64,000 bases of DNA from Bacillus sp. DTU_2020_1000418_1_SI_GHA_SEK_038 (GTDB lineage: Bacteria; Bacillota; Bacilli; Bacillales; Cytobacillaceae): assembly GCF_032341175.1 (NCBI RefSeq), contig NZ_CP135435.1, forward strand, positions 2,976,001 to 3,040,000. Reading direction: 5' to 3'. Below the pieces are notes generated by a model that was not told where the DNA came from, searched no databases, and saw only the letters and a list, made by a program, of their open reading frames with translations. Positions within the stretch are counted from its first letter, which is position 1. Each line of letters opens with the position of its first letter. The translations under genes and the position numbers were made by a program. Shown here piece after piece: positions 37,269-44,921 of the stretch.

Positions 37269-38040
37269 ATTTCTTGAAAGATACTTCCATGCAAACGGCT
37301 GTGAAATTACAGAAAATGGGCAAGGCTACATGACTGTCCAACTAACGATTGATCTTGATAAAGAACTTATGAATAGACCATTCTACTGGCATTACTTGGA
37401 GAAAACCGGAGGAATGCCTAATCCGATGAGGCTTACTTTAATAACTAACCCGCAGCAAGCTCCGGAACATATTAAAGGAGAAAGCATTCACTTTGGCTCG
37501 CCGCGCCTGCACCAAATTTTTCAAACAACCAAAAGCTTAGCGGGTTATATTCGATTATATGAAAACCATCATCAGACACCTGGGCAACAAATCCCTTTGA
37601 GGCCATGGCTTGCAATGAATGTCCGCATTTCCTATGAATGTGATCGAAAAAGGGACGTATTTAAATCAATTGGACTTCAATTAATAAATGGACAAATGGT
37701 TGAAAATTTTCATGATAGGTTGCTTCAATTGCAGCTAACACCGAAAATTCCAGACTATTCATTTACACTTTCCCCACTAATTATGCCAAGAAGCGGAATC
37801 TCAAGAGTGGAAAATTTCTTAAAATATCAAATTGAACAAGAGGATCACTCTTGGGCTATAAAAGCTAGAGAGCGCTGGGACAAGGACCTAAATCTACTTG
37901 AGCATTTTTATGAAGAGGCAGAAGAAAAGGATGAAAGTTATGAAATTGAAAAAACGGCCTTGAAGGAACAATACGAGCCTAAGGTGAAAATATCCATTGT
38001 CAATGGAGGATTGTTTTATTTAACTGATATGGCTGTGTAA
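37246..38040 (+). CDS. yqhG: YqhG family protein
   Basis: Conserved Bacillaceae protein of unknown function, 264 residues from the ATG at 37246 (GGGAGGGTG upstream), starting MQQQEIHKFLERYFHANGCE. No membrane helix or catalytic motif is visible; the C-terminal third is acidic and helical (FYEEAEEKDESYEIEKTALK). It is coupled to yqhH and probably works with it. Confidence 0.88.
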   Translation: MQQQEIHKFLERYFHANGCEITENGQGYMTVQLTIDLDKELMNRPFYWHYLEKTGGMPNPMRLTLITNPQQAPEHIKGESIHFGSPRLHQIFQTTKSLAGYIRLYENHHQTPGQQIPLRPWLAMNVRISYECDRKRDVFKSIGLQLINGQMVENFHDRLLQLQLTPKIPDYSFTLSPLIMPRSGISRVENFLKYQIEQEDHSWAIKARERWDKDLNLLEHFYEEAEEKDESYEIEKTALKEQYEPKVKISIVNGGLFYLTDMAV

Positions 38041-38046
38041 TAACAA

Positions 38047-38164
38047 AAGCGGAAGCGCCTTGATCAGCCCCGACAAGCATAAGACAATCCGGCAGAAAGG
38101 TTGTTCTTTAACCTTTTTGACGGATTGGCTTATGACCTCGAGGGGCTAGGTGCTGGAGCTAGAC
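38047..38164. repeat. Dispersed palindromic repeat, copy B
   Basis: AGCGGAAGCGCCTTGATCAG...AGGGGCTAGGTGCTGGAGCTAGAC. Shares CCCCGACAAGCA.AAGAC, CTTATGACCTCGAGGGG and the end with copy A at 803-922, while the central hairpin (AATCCG..AAAGGTT / AACCTTT..CGGATT) differs in sequence but keeps the pairing. Confidence 0.75.
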
Positions 38165-38168
38165 GTAA

Positions 38169-38205
38169 AAAGAAACCGCTCAAATTTTGAACGGTTTCTT
38201 TTCAT
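38169..38205. terminator. Bidirectional terminator between yqhG and yqzE
   Basis: AAGAAACCGCTCAAA / TTTTGAACGGTTTCTTTT hairpin. Its right arm is inside the yqzE 3' end. T-rich on both outer sides. Confidence 0.8.
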
Positions 38206-38392
38206 ATTTGTTTTCTTTTTTCCTCTTTAAATTAAAGTAGAGGACATAAGGGATCAATCCGAACCACCGATATAAGAATGGTTCTTTAATATCCTTCTTC
38301 TCTAATCTGCTTTTCTTGCGCTCATCTTTTGGCTGATCAATATACTTGACAACAGTTTCGGTAATGTATTTAACATAGTCATTCGATTTCAT
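38180..38392 (-). CDS. yqzE: YqzE family protein
   Basis: Small basic protein of unknown function that follows comGG in Bacilli. 70 residues from the ATG at 38392: MKSNDYVKYITETVVKYIDQ, then Lys/Glu-rich KDERKKSRLEKKDIKEPFLY and RWFGLIPYVLYFNLKRKK. An upstream in-frame start at 38452 has no family support. Confidence 0.85.
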   Translation of the reverse strand: MKSNDYVKYITETVVKYIDQPKDERKKSRLEKKDIKEPFLYRWFGLIPYVLYFNLKRKKENKYEKKPFKI

Positions 38393-38484
38393 ATGATGCA
38401 CCCTGATTCTATTATTTAATAACTTCAATTCAAGTATGTCCTCTAATAACATATTTATTCAACTGCATCATCTTGCAAAGAAAT

Positions 38485-38868
38485 TCAATTTTTTTCGATC
38501 CACTTTATCATTTTACCTTCCTCCTTATCAAAATACCCATAGGCGAGCATTTCAATATTTGTCCCGATGCGTAAATTAAATGTTGACATCAATAAAGTAT
38601 CGGTTATTTTAGCCGTTTCATAATGGACTTCTCCATCGGAAAAAGAAAAAACACCAGTGTACTGATCTTCATCCTCCGTTAATAAAATATCTTCTATCCG
38701 TTTCAGAGAACTTATTAAATAATACTCTTGTTTCAAAAGAGTTTGTGATTCTTGTAAAAAACGAATCTCTGTTAAATAAAATTCAATATGCATTGTAAGC
38801 AGAAGCGCAACTAGCAAGATAATTGTAAAGGTAAGCGGGTAGGTAAATCCTTTTTCATTCTGGAGCAT
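38485..38868 (-). CDS. comGG: Competence pseudopilus protein ComGG
   Basis: Minor pseudopilin of the DNA-uptake pilus. 127 residues; one N-terminal hydrophobic helix (FTYPLTFTIILLVALLLTMH) without the classic pre-pilin Glu+5, as usual for ComGG. Overlaps comGF by 14 bases; last gene of the comG run before yqzE. Confidence 0.85.
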   Translation of the reverse strand: MLQNEKGFTYPLTFTIILLVALLLTMHIEFYLTEIRFLQESQTLLKQEYYLISSLKRIEDILLTEDEDQYTGVFSFSDGEVHYETAKITDTLLMSTFNLRIGTNIEMLAYGYFDKEEGKMIKWIEKN

Positions 38869-39295
38869 AATTTTCGTCCAAACTTATAAAGGAATATAAT
38901 AATACGGAGTACTTTTGATCATAATGATCAGTCAACGTCAGCTTTACCCCATCACGTATCGGAGAAAATTGGAATGAATCTACTTGCTGAAGGACGATTT
39001 CATGTCCTTTGAAATCAACCCGCCTTCGTAAATTAGTTCCATGCTTTTCATATAGTATTAATTGACCATGCTTTGTAAATACCAGCCTATTATCTGAAAC
39101 AATTATTTCCTCCGCTAATCGAAGCTCCTTCTTTATTTGATTGACAAATACATGCCATTCCATTCTTTTTAGACGTGCCTCCAGCTGATCATTTCCCATG
39201 AAATATTTAAAGATTAGTGGAAAAAAAGAAACAACAAGCAGAAAAATGGAAAAGGCATATAACATTTCTAGCATTGTAAAGCCTTTATTATTCAT
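38855..39295 (-). CDS. comGF: Competence pseudopilus protein ComGF
   Basis: Minor pseudopilin. From the ATG at 39295 the N-terminus is MNNKGFTMLEMLYAFSIFLL, a pre-pilin peptidase site (KG/FTMLE) and helix; about 146 residues. The open frame extends to 39394 inside comGE, but those residues precede the processing site and are unlikely to be used. Confidence 0.87.
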   Translation of the reverse strand: MNNKGFTMLEMLYAFSIFLLVVSFFPLIFKYFMGNDQLEARLKRMEWHVFVNQIKKELRLAEEIIVSDNRLVFTKHGQLILYEKHGTNLRRRVDFKGHEIVLQQVDSFQFSPIRDGVKLTLTDHYDQKYSVLLYSFISLDENYAPE

Positions 39296-39623
39296 ATATT
39301 TCACATTTCGTCTGTAGCTTCTTGAATACATCCTCATATTTAACGCAAACCTCCTGTTCAGCGTTTCCCCCTGAAGTCCCTTCATATATTTCATAAACAG
39401 TTTGATTGATCGTAATCAATTCTGATTGAGGCTGTAAATCTTCCTTTTGAGCCTTTAGCAATGTCTCATATAAAGCTTTAGTGCTGTCAAATTCTTGCCG
39501 AAGTTGAACAGATTGATCCATTAAATTCATTATTAAGGGTATAAAAATGGTTGTACTAACGAGCCATGCAGATAGAGTCAACAGCATCTCAGGCAAAAAG
39601 AACCCTTCATTCTTTTGCAACAT
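39288..39623 (-). CDS. comGE: Competence pseudopilus protein ComGE
   Basis: Minor pseudopilin, about 111 residues from the ATG at 39623 with AGGGAAG upstream: MLQKNEGFFLPEMLLTLSAW, a slightly degenerate pre-pilin start (EG/FFLPE) with Glu at +5. Overlaps comGD by 17 bases and comGF by 8. Confidence 0.85.
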   Translation of the reverse strand: MLQKNEGFFLPEMLLTLSAWLVSTTIFIPLIMNLMDQSVQLRQEFDSTKALYETLLKAQKEDLQPQSELITINQTVYEIYEGTSGGNAEQEVCVKYEDVFKKLQTKCEIYE

Positions 39624-40047
39624 AAAATCTTCCCTTTCCAATATAAAACATAAACCGATATTTCTCCCTTCCCGCAAATATGACAAAGGAACCAAATCTA
39701 TTAATATTCCCATCTGACTGAAACTGAAAGTAGAGCTTCATTGACTCCTCTTGTACTGTAATCATTTCTGGTATTTCTCTTTCAATCAAGTAGTTGGCAC
39801 TAAGCTTTTCATGTACGACATACTTACTCTCTTCCGGCAGAATATGAACATACACATCAATATGATGGGATAGAGCATATTGTTGAGCATAGAAAAGATC
39901 TGCTTTCAATTGTGAGATGAATTTTTCTTTTTCAAAGGAGATAAAATGGGGCTTTAATAGAAAGGCGGGTACAGAGGCAATAATGAGAAATACACTTAAG
40001 ACAAATAAAGACTCTATTAAAGTGAAGCCTCCCTGTTTGCTAACCAT
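39607..40047 (-). CDS. comGD: Competence pseudopilus protein ComGD
   Basis: Minor pseudopilin, 146 residues, MVSKQGGFTLIESLFVLSVF with clear KQGG/FTLIE processing site and hydrophobic helix, then a GspH-like head (FYAQQYALSHHIDVYVHIL). Follows comGC by 5 bases. Confidence 0.92.
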   Translation of the reverse strand: MVSKQGGFTLIESLFVLSVFLIIASVPAFLLKPHFISFEKEKFISQLKADLFYAQQYALSHHIDVYVHILPEESKYVVHEKLSANYLIEREIPEMITVQEESMKLYFQFQSDGNINRFGSFVIFAGREKYRFMFYIGKGRFYVAKE

Positions 40048-40052
40048 ATTGC

Positions 40053-40376
40053 TTAATCCATTTCTTCAACAGTTGATACTTTTCCTTGAGCTGAGATTGT
40101 AATTTCAGTTCCATTTGGACAGGTTCTTTCCTTATCGTTAATATAATCAGCATCAACAAGTGCTTGAATATCTGCTGGCGGTGATTTTTTTTCAATTTCA
40201 TAAGCCTGCGCCTGGGCTTGTACCATCTTGACAAATGCCTCACACCCCTTGCTGTTAATTTTGGAATTATGCTTCGTAATATTTGGTATCGTAATAATTA
40301 GTAAAACAGAAATAACAAGCAGAACAATCATCATTTCAATCAGTGTAAAAGCTTTTTCGTTTTTCAATACCTTCAT
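40053..40376 (-). CDS. comGC: Major competence pseudopilin ComGC
   Basis: Main subunit of the competence pilus. 107 residues: NEKAFTLIEMMIVLLVISVL (pre-pilin site with Ala at -1, common in ComGC), then a short head with two Cys (GCEAFVK and RTCPNG) for a disulfide. Starts 1 base after comGB. Confidence 0.95.
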   Translation of the reverse strand: MKVLKNEKAFTLIEMMIVLLVISVLLIITIPNITKHNSKINSKGCEAFVKMVQAQAQAYEIEKKSPPADIQALVDADYINDKERTCPNGTEITISAQGKVSTVEEMD

Positions 40377-40377
40377 A

Positions 40378-41409
40378 TTAAAATCCCTCCAGTAAATGAA
40401 ACATTGGTAATAGTACAGCTAAGTACATAAATACAATCATTACACCAATAACAGAATACAAAATCGGCTGAATGGTCTTTAGTAATTTTTCTGAACGCTC
40501 TTCAATTAGCGTTAAGCAATGTTTGCTAAAGAAAGCCAGCTCCTGATCGAGCTTCCCGTTTTTCTGGCCATGCCTGATAATATGAGGAAGCTCTATTTCT
40601 AAAAAAGAATAGCCTATCAGTATATCTTCTAGCCTCTCCCCCCTTCGAAGACTATCAATAATGTCAGCCCCGAGCTCTTGATAGAGAGGCTGTTTATCAT
40701 TTTTCTCAAACATTCTTAATGCCTCGTGAATAGACAAACCACCCGATAATAAATAACTAATTTGAATCGAAAAATAATGTGAGTAAAATAATTTTAAAAA
40801 CAAACCCACTACTGGAATTGAAACGAGTATACTCTTTTGCTTGACTTGAGAAAATTTCCGAAATTGTAAAAGGTAGTAACTGAAAAGAACAGCAAGGAAA
40901 AGGGTGCATAAACCGAAGAAGAGAGGCATTATATTGCTAAAGAACGTGACTGCGTTCATAAAAAAGTTTGGCTTTAGCTTCATTGAGGAAAATAATGAAG
41001 AAAATCTAGGAAGGATCATATAATCAACAAAGATGAATAACACTAACGTAATAAAAATTAATAATACGGGATAAACAAGCAGTTTTTTCAGCTTTTCCAA
41101 GTCCCTGTCTCTTTTAAGCATCATTTCACTGCCTTCTTGGAATGCCTGTGCCAAACCGCCATGCTGTTCAGCAAAAAAGACATAGCCAATAAGATGTCGG
41201 TTAAACTGAAGCTTTGATAATATTTGATAAAATGGATAACCTTCTCTTAATTGGGCTAAACATTCACCTACCTCATTTTTCTTTCTTCGCGGAAGTTGAA
41301 ATAGAATAGATTCTATTGCTTCGGATAGCGGGTAGCCTCTTGAAAGAAGCTCCCCTGTTCTTTTTAGAAAATGGCTTTGTTCCTGAAGACTCCACTTATG
41401 CCTCCGCAT
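40378..41409 (-). CDS. comGB: Competence pilus platform protein ComGB
   Basis: Polytopic GspF/PilC-type inner-membrane platform for pilus assembly. About 343 residues from MRRHKWSLQEQSHFLKRTGE, two GspF repeats with helices near residues 120-145, 165-190 and 315-340 (YSVIGVMIVFMYLAVLLPMF). The ATG at 41409 overlaps the comGA end; GGAGG lies just inside this start, so the exact start is uncertain. The gene is intact, but its normal upstream partner is cut. Confidence 0.92.
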   Translation of the reverse strand: MRRHKWSLQEQSHFLKRTGELLSRGYPLSEAIESILFQLPRRKKNEVGECLAQLREGYPFYQILSKLQFNRHLIGYVFFAEQHGGLAQAFQEGSEMMLKRDRDLEKLKKLLVYPVLLIFITLVLFIFVDYMILPRFSSLFSSMKLKPNFFMNAVTFFSNIMPLFFGLCTLFLAVLFSYYLLQFRKFSQVKQKSILVSIPVVGLFLKLFYSHYFSIQISYLLSGGLSIHEALRMFEKNDKQPLYQELGADIIDSLRRGERLEDILIGYSFLEIELPHIIRHGQKNGKLDQELAFFSKHCLTLIEERSEKLLKTIQPILYSVIGVMIVFMYLAVLLPMFHLLEGF

Positions 41410-41797
41410 AATCAAGCACCCACCGATCATATTCTGTTTCTTTAATATACCCTAGAGCAATCCCTTTTTTGATGACCTCTTTTAATGTAAAATAATCTAC
41501 ATCCATATATTCACCCTTCGCCTCCATCATTGATGCATGTAAAGCACGTCCTGCAAGAAGCTCAAAAACACTTGCTCTCTTCCATCTTCCATAACTAAAG
41601 CAATAGGGTGAACATTCCCCTTGGCAAAATGGACAGGTCAATTCGACTAGCCTTTGTGCTGTTACGGCAACAAGGGTTTGTTCGATTTCCACCCAATTGA
41701 CACCAAATTCATTTAAGCGGTATATGGCACCTTTTGCGTCTCTTGTATGCATCGTAGAAAGCACTAAATGCCTAGTAACTACAATAGGAACATGCAC
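41396..41797 (-). pseudogene. comGA: comGA, C-terminal third only, cut by the prophage
   Basis: ComGA is the PilB/GspE-type ATPase that extends the competence pilus (about 350 residues). Here only the C-terminal part remains: from HLVLSTMHTRDAKGAIYRL to the stop, including the LVELTCPFCQGECSPYC zinc-type region. The Walker A, Walker B and Asp box are absent. In intact ComGA this stretch is preceded by an AALTG-type motif; here the codons before it read MHVPIVVTR and belong to prophage DNA. The open frame starts with a GTG that overlaps the stop of the phage peptidase gene and has no ribosome site. Pilus assembly should fail unless the prophage excises. Confidence 0.9.
41755..41797. other. Prophage-chromosome junction (left attachment site region)
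   Basis: Homology to ComGA stops at the codons for T-R-H-L-V (GTTACTAGGCATTTAGTG on the minus strand, near 41768-41785). The bases just beyond belong to the phage peptidase reading frame, which ends at 41797. The shared core cannot be delimited because the other junction is outside the window. Confidence 0.7.
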
Positions 41798-42372
41798 TAT
41801 AATATTACCAATCCACCTAAGATAAACACTCCTACAACCCCTACTGAAGCAAGCCTGCCGCTAACCATATTAAGTAGACCCCACACAGCAAAACTAACCC
41901 CCACCAGGACAGGTAACGAAATAATAAAATCCGAAACGAAATGCTCAATCCGACTTTGAATAAATTTATCAAAGAAATACCCTCCTATCGACTGCTCCCA
42001 TGCCATTAATTTATGAGCTAAAGGAGTAGGATCTATAAAGCTACCGTTTTCTTTTAAAGCCAAGTGTAAATGTGGGCCTGTTGAATTCCCTGTATTGCCG
42101 CTTAAACCAATTATCTGACCTTCCGCTATACTTTGACCTGCCTTAACCTTAATATCGCTTAAATGCCCGTATATTGCCTGTTTTCCATCAGCTAAACGAA
42201 GGATAACTCCTTTGCCAATATTTTCAGAGCCATAGTCAACAATCTTCTCAACAACTGAATCACCAATGGATTTTAATTCGCTCCCCTCTGGGAATGATAA
42301 GTCTATTCCAGTATGTGGCTTACTCCGAAAACTCTCCATTTCTCGAAATTTAGAAGTAATTCGGATAATCAT
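41797..42372 (-). CDS. Membrane-anchored M23 (LytM) peptidase of the phage left-end operon
   Basis: 191 residues: an M23 metallopeptidase domain comes first (about residues 15-115) with intact zinc ligands, KPHTGIDLSFPEG (HxxxD), AIYGHLSDIKV and GPHLHLALKENG, so it should cut peptidoglycan cross-links. Two hydrophobic helices follow (residues about 150-168 and 175-191). A peptidase domain ahead of the membrane anchor with no signal peptide is unusual. Last gene of the operon; the stop at 41797 overlaps the truncated comGA frame. Confidence 0.8.
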   Translation of the reverse strand: MIIRITSKFREMESFRSKPHTGIDLSFPEGSELKSIGDSVVEKIVDYGSENIGKGVILRLADGKQAIYGHLSDIKVKAGQSIAEGQIIGLSGNTGNSTGPHLHLALKENGSFIDPTPLAHKLMAWEQSIGGYFFDKFIQSRIEHFVSDFIISLPVLVGVSFAVWGLLNMVSGRLASVGVVGVFILGGLVIL

Positions 42373-42819
42373 TTACACCACACTCTTCATGGCACCGATT
42401 AATACATTTAAGACCATAGGAGCAATATTAATAAGAATAATACCTAATCCTGCTGACATTAGCATGGAATAACCTTTTTCCTGCTGACCGATCATCACCA
42501 TAATAGCCCCGCCTAATACCACGACCATTCCCACAGGATAAGCTAATGCTTGAACTAAATCGATTATAGGACCGAAGGCAGTCATTAACTTACTGGATAA
42601 TTCCGCAGAAGCCATTACCGGAACTACTTCAGCTGCAAATACCTCTTTCGCTTTTATGGCAGGAGCGAAGATTAAAGGGAGAGAAGTCATGGTAGCCAAC
42701 CAACCCATTGATTCAACCTTCTCAAAACTAGCTAATTCCTTGGCACAAAAAGCGTTTTCCATCACATGCTCTTTATTCATAAACTGTTTAATGCTCATGG
42801 TTTCTTTACGTTTAAACAT
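42373..42819 (-). CDS. Two-helix membrane protein resembling VirB2/TrbC-type pilins
   Basis: About 148 residues from the ATG at 42819 (AGAGGTGATC upstream); a GTG at 42828 is also in frame. The first 60 residues are charged and end in a signal-like stretch (WLATMTSLPLIFAPAIKAKE). The C-terminal half has two long hydrophobic helices separated by a short polar loop (PVGMVVVLGGAIMVMIG, QQEKGYS, MLMSAGLGIILINIAPMVLN), the layout of VirB2/TrbC conjugation pilins. The likeness is structural; I cannot confirm homology. Confidence 0.6.
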   Translation of the reverse strand: MFKRKETMSIKQFMNKEHVMENAFCAKELASFEKVESMGWLATMTSLPLIFAPAIKAKEVFAAEVVPVMASAELSSKLMTAFGPIIDLVQALAYPVGMVVVLGGAIMVMIGQQEKGYSMLMSAGLGIILINIAPMVLNVLIGAMKSVV

Positions 42820-42824
42820 GATGA

Positions 42825-42947
42825 TCACCTCTTTTTGTTTGTTTTACGCTTCGTAGTTGTGCGTTTCTTTGTTTTCTTTTTGCTCTTTTTTAATCCGTAA
42901 TCAAGAGCCAATAACCCTACTTGAAGTGCTACTTTTTTCCACGGCAT
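42825..42947 (-). CDS. 40-residue highly basic protein
   Basis: MPWKKVALQVGLLALDYGLK followed by a tail of almost only Lys, Arg and Thr. AGGAGG lies just upstream of the ATG, and the stop overlaps the next gene start. Short amphipathic helix plus polybasic tail suggests nucleic-acid or membrane binding. I do not recognise it. Confidence 0.65.
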   Translation of the reverse strand: MPWKKVALQVGLLALDYGLKKSKKKTKKRTTTKRKTNKKR

Positions 42948-42957
42948 ATTAATCCTC

Positions 42958-43542
42958 CTAATGTAAGTCTTTGATGGTATACACAATGGCATCTAAACCC
43001 TCGCATAATTGAAGCAATTGTCTCTTTCTATATTCTGTTGTGGTAATCCAGATGAATTTTGGTCTTTTCTCAAATACATTTAATTGAATCAACTTTCGGT
43101 ATCTTTCTATCTTTCGTTTGTTTTCTAACATTTTTTGAGTATGGTCTACTTCGATGATGTGATATTGACCAGCCATTGTATAAATAGCATCGGCAATTAC
43201 TGATACTTCATCTTTGACCGACAGTTTCACTTCGTTTTTCCATGAAATCGGGCAACCTCTAACTATAAATAAGGTGTTCCGCATTAAATGATGTGTAATT
43301 TGATGTGTTTTCTTTAATATCTTACTGGCACCCACTCGTTGTCTGCCTTCCGCATTCAAGTAGTAGACATTTTCATTAAGCCTGACTATATTCAGATAAC
43401 CTCCCATGTCCTTTAATATCCGGTTAGTATTCCTAACACCGCCCAAACGATGAAGCTTTTGAAGTTGCGACCTACTAAGAAAGCCCAATTTCTTCAAGCT
43501 CAAGAGAATGTTTTCGTGTCGTTGTTCCTTTGATGCTCTCAC
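42958..43542 (-). CDS. Replication-relaxation family (Replic_Relax) protein
   Basis: About 194 residues from the GTG at 43542 (AAGGAG eight bases before). N-terminal winged helix (ILLSLKKLGFLSRSQLQKLH then RLGGVRNTNRILKDM), followed by a nuclease-like fold with VIADAIYTMAGQYHIIEVDH and KYRKLIQLN-like helices. The family occurs on plasmids, ICEs and phages of Firmicutes beside FtsK-like ATPases and is linked to plasmid DNA relaxation or transfer. It overlaps the 3' end of the upstream ATPase gene by 68 bases. Possible catalytic residues (D, E-x-D) are visible, but activity is unproven. Confidence 0.75.
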   Translation of the reverse strand: MRASKEQRHENILLSLKKLGFLSRSQLQKLHRLGGVRNTNRILKDMGGYLNIVRLNENVYYLNAEGRQRVGASKILKKTHQITHHLMRNTLFIVRGCPISWKNEVKLSVKDEVSVIADAIYTMAGQYHIIEVDHTQKMLENKRKIERYRKLIQLNVFEKRPKFIWITTTEYRKRQLLQLCEGLDAIVYTIKDLH

Positions 43543-44770
43543 CGACATCACTCCTTGCTTTAAATGTAATGTGCGGCTGAATGGTTTCTTTAATGGTTTG
43601 ATTACTGATATAAGGTGTTTGTACTTCAATTAAGCCTAAATCCTTATATAAGGCCCTTCCTTGGATAGCAGAAAGCTTTTCTGCACCGCCTTGATCTAAC
43701 ACCACTTGGCTTGCTGTTGCTGTGTCCAGAACAAAGCAAAGTCTGCCAATACAATTACGCTTTACTTGTGAGCTTATCGTTTCTGCTGTTGGATATTGTG
43801 TTGTGTAGATTAATCGTAAACCGCTTGCCCTCCCCTTCCTTGCAATGTCCTTCAATAACTTCTGGCAATCTTTATCGTCTGCCATGTCCGCTGCTTCATC
43901 AATGACAATAAAATGACGATCCTTGAATCCTGCTTCTTTTACATTCGAAAATCCTTTTTCTAATAAATACTCAGTAACCTTATCCATCTGATTTACCGCT
44001 GACTGTAAAGCTTTTCTTGCTTCTTCCACATCTGGTGCATATGCCTTTACTTGTTTTAAATGGCGATAACGGTTAAATTCTAATCCTCCTTTTAAGTCGA
44101 TAAGGGTAAATGATACATCATCCCCTTTGTTCGTCAGTAAAGTGTTAATCGTACAATTTACCCAATTGGATTTTCCGAAATCTGTTGTGCCAGCTACGAT
44201 AATATGAGCCTTTTTTTCAAAGTCATGAATTATCCAACCACTACGGCTTTTTCCTACCGGGACCATCCAACCATCAGTTATCCCTTTCTCATAATCAAAT
44301 TTCGTGATTAATGGTTCATCAAACACCTTAATCTTCAACACCCCATCATAGGACAGCTCTATTTCTTTTTTAAGCTGTTTCTTCTTGTTGAGTAAGGTCT
44401 TTATATCCATTATCAGATTGCGGTCTAATCGAAGTGTTTTTATGTCCTGAAACGAAATGTTAGGGATTGCCTGTTTGTTGTTGATTCCGTCTTGGATATT
44501 GTCTTTTTTGTTTTCGAAATCATGAAAACTTAAACCTAATGGAATTCTGAAAGCGCACTCGGTTCCAACTACTTTTCCACCATCTTTAATTTTTGATCGC
44601 CTTAACAGCTGCATTGTTTTTTTCTCACCATTTTCTTTTACGGTCAGTCCGTTATTGGTACAAATTCTTTGAATCTTAGCCGCGTCATTCACTCCCCCAC
44701 CCTGCTTCTGAAGAAACGAGTAACCGACTAGACAACCTGCTAACAATGAAGTTGTTACCTCCACTAACAT
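43475..44770 (-). CDS. FtsK/SpoIIIE-like DNA translocase ATPase
   Basis: About 431 residues from the ATG at 44770 (GGAGGTGGTGAC upstream; the frame runs to 44839). Short N-terminal hydrophobic segment (MLVEVTTSLLAGCLVGYSFL), then an FtsK-type motor: Walker A HIIVAGTTDFGKSNWVNCTI near residue 215, the LIDLKGGLEFNRYRHL block, Walker B RHFIVIDEAADMADDKDCQK near 300, and GLRLIYTTQYPTAETISSQV. It resembles plasmid and ICE coupling translocases (ConQ/YdcQ type) more than chromosomal SpoIIIE, having no gamma domain or four-helix anchor. First gene of the left-end operon. Confidence 0.85.
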   Translation of the reverse strand: MLVEVTTSLLAGCLVGYSFLQKQGGGVNDAAKIQRICTNNGLTVKENGEKKTMQLLRRSKIKDGGKVVGTECAFRIPLGLSFHDFENKKDNIQDGINNKQAIPNISFQDIKTLRLDRNLIMDIKTLLNKKKQLKKEIELSYDGVLKIKVFDEPLITKFDYEKGITDGWMVPVGKSRSGWIIHDFEKKAHIIVAGTTDFGKSNWVNCTINTLLTNKGDDVSFTLIDLKGGLEFNRYRHLKQVKAYAPDVEEARKALQSAVNQMDKVTEYLLEKGFSNVKEAGFKDRHFIVIDEAADMADDKDCQKLLKDIARKGRASGLRLIYTTQYPTAETISSQVKRNCIGRLCFVLDTATASQVVLDQGGAEKLSAIQGRALYKDLGLIEVQTPYISNQTIKETIQPHITFKARSDVGESIKGTTTRKHSLELEEIGLS

Positions 44771-44892
44771 GAAGTCACCACCACCTTTAATATACGTAGT
44801 ATAGTCCTCGACAAAAAGAAGAAATAAGATTGGTTGCAACCATTGATAAAACTGAATTTCTCCCCTTCCAGAAATGATTCTAGGATAGAATT

Positions 44893-44921
44893 TTGAAAGG
44901 AATATCTATTTGGAATAATAT
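44893..44921 (+). promoter_or_regulatory. Candidate promoter of the phage regulator cluster
   Basis: TTGAAA (44893-44898), 17-base spacer, TAATAT (44916-44921), about 120 bases before the HTH gene. The divergent gap also contains GGTTGCAACC (44832-44841), a perfect palindrome that could be an operator. Read by eye. Confidence 0.45.

Noticed and set aside
35580..38040. SNF2 helicase plus partner protein as a phage-defence pair (DISARM-like)
   Set aside because: yqhH-yqhG is a conserved housekeeping-type pair next to gcvT in Bacilli; no methyltransferase, nuclease or PLD gene is nearby.
43475..44770. FtsK-like ATPase as a HerA-type defence component or chromosomal SpoIIIE
   Set aside because: No partner nuclease or SIR2 gene, no gamma domain or multi-helix anchor; its neighbours are phage mobilisation-like genes.
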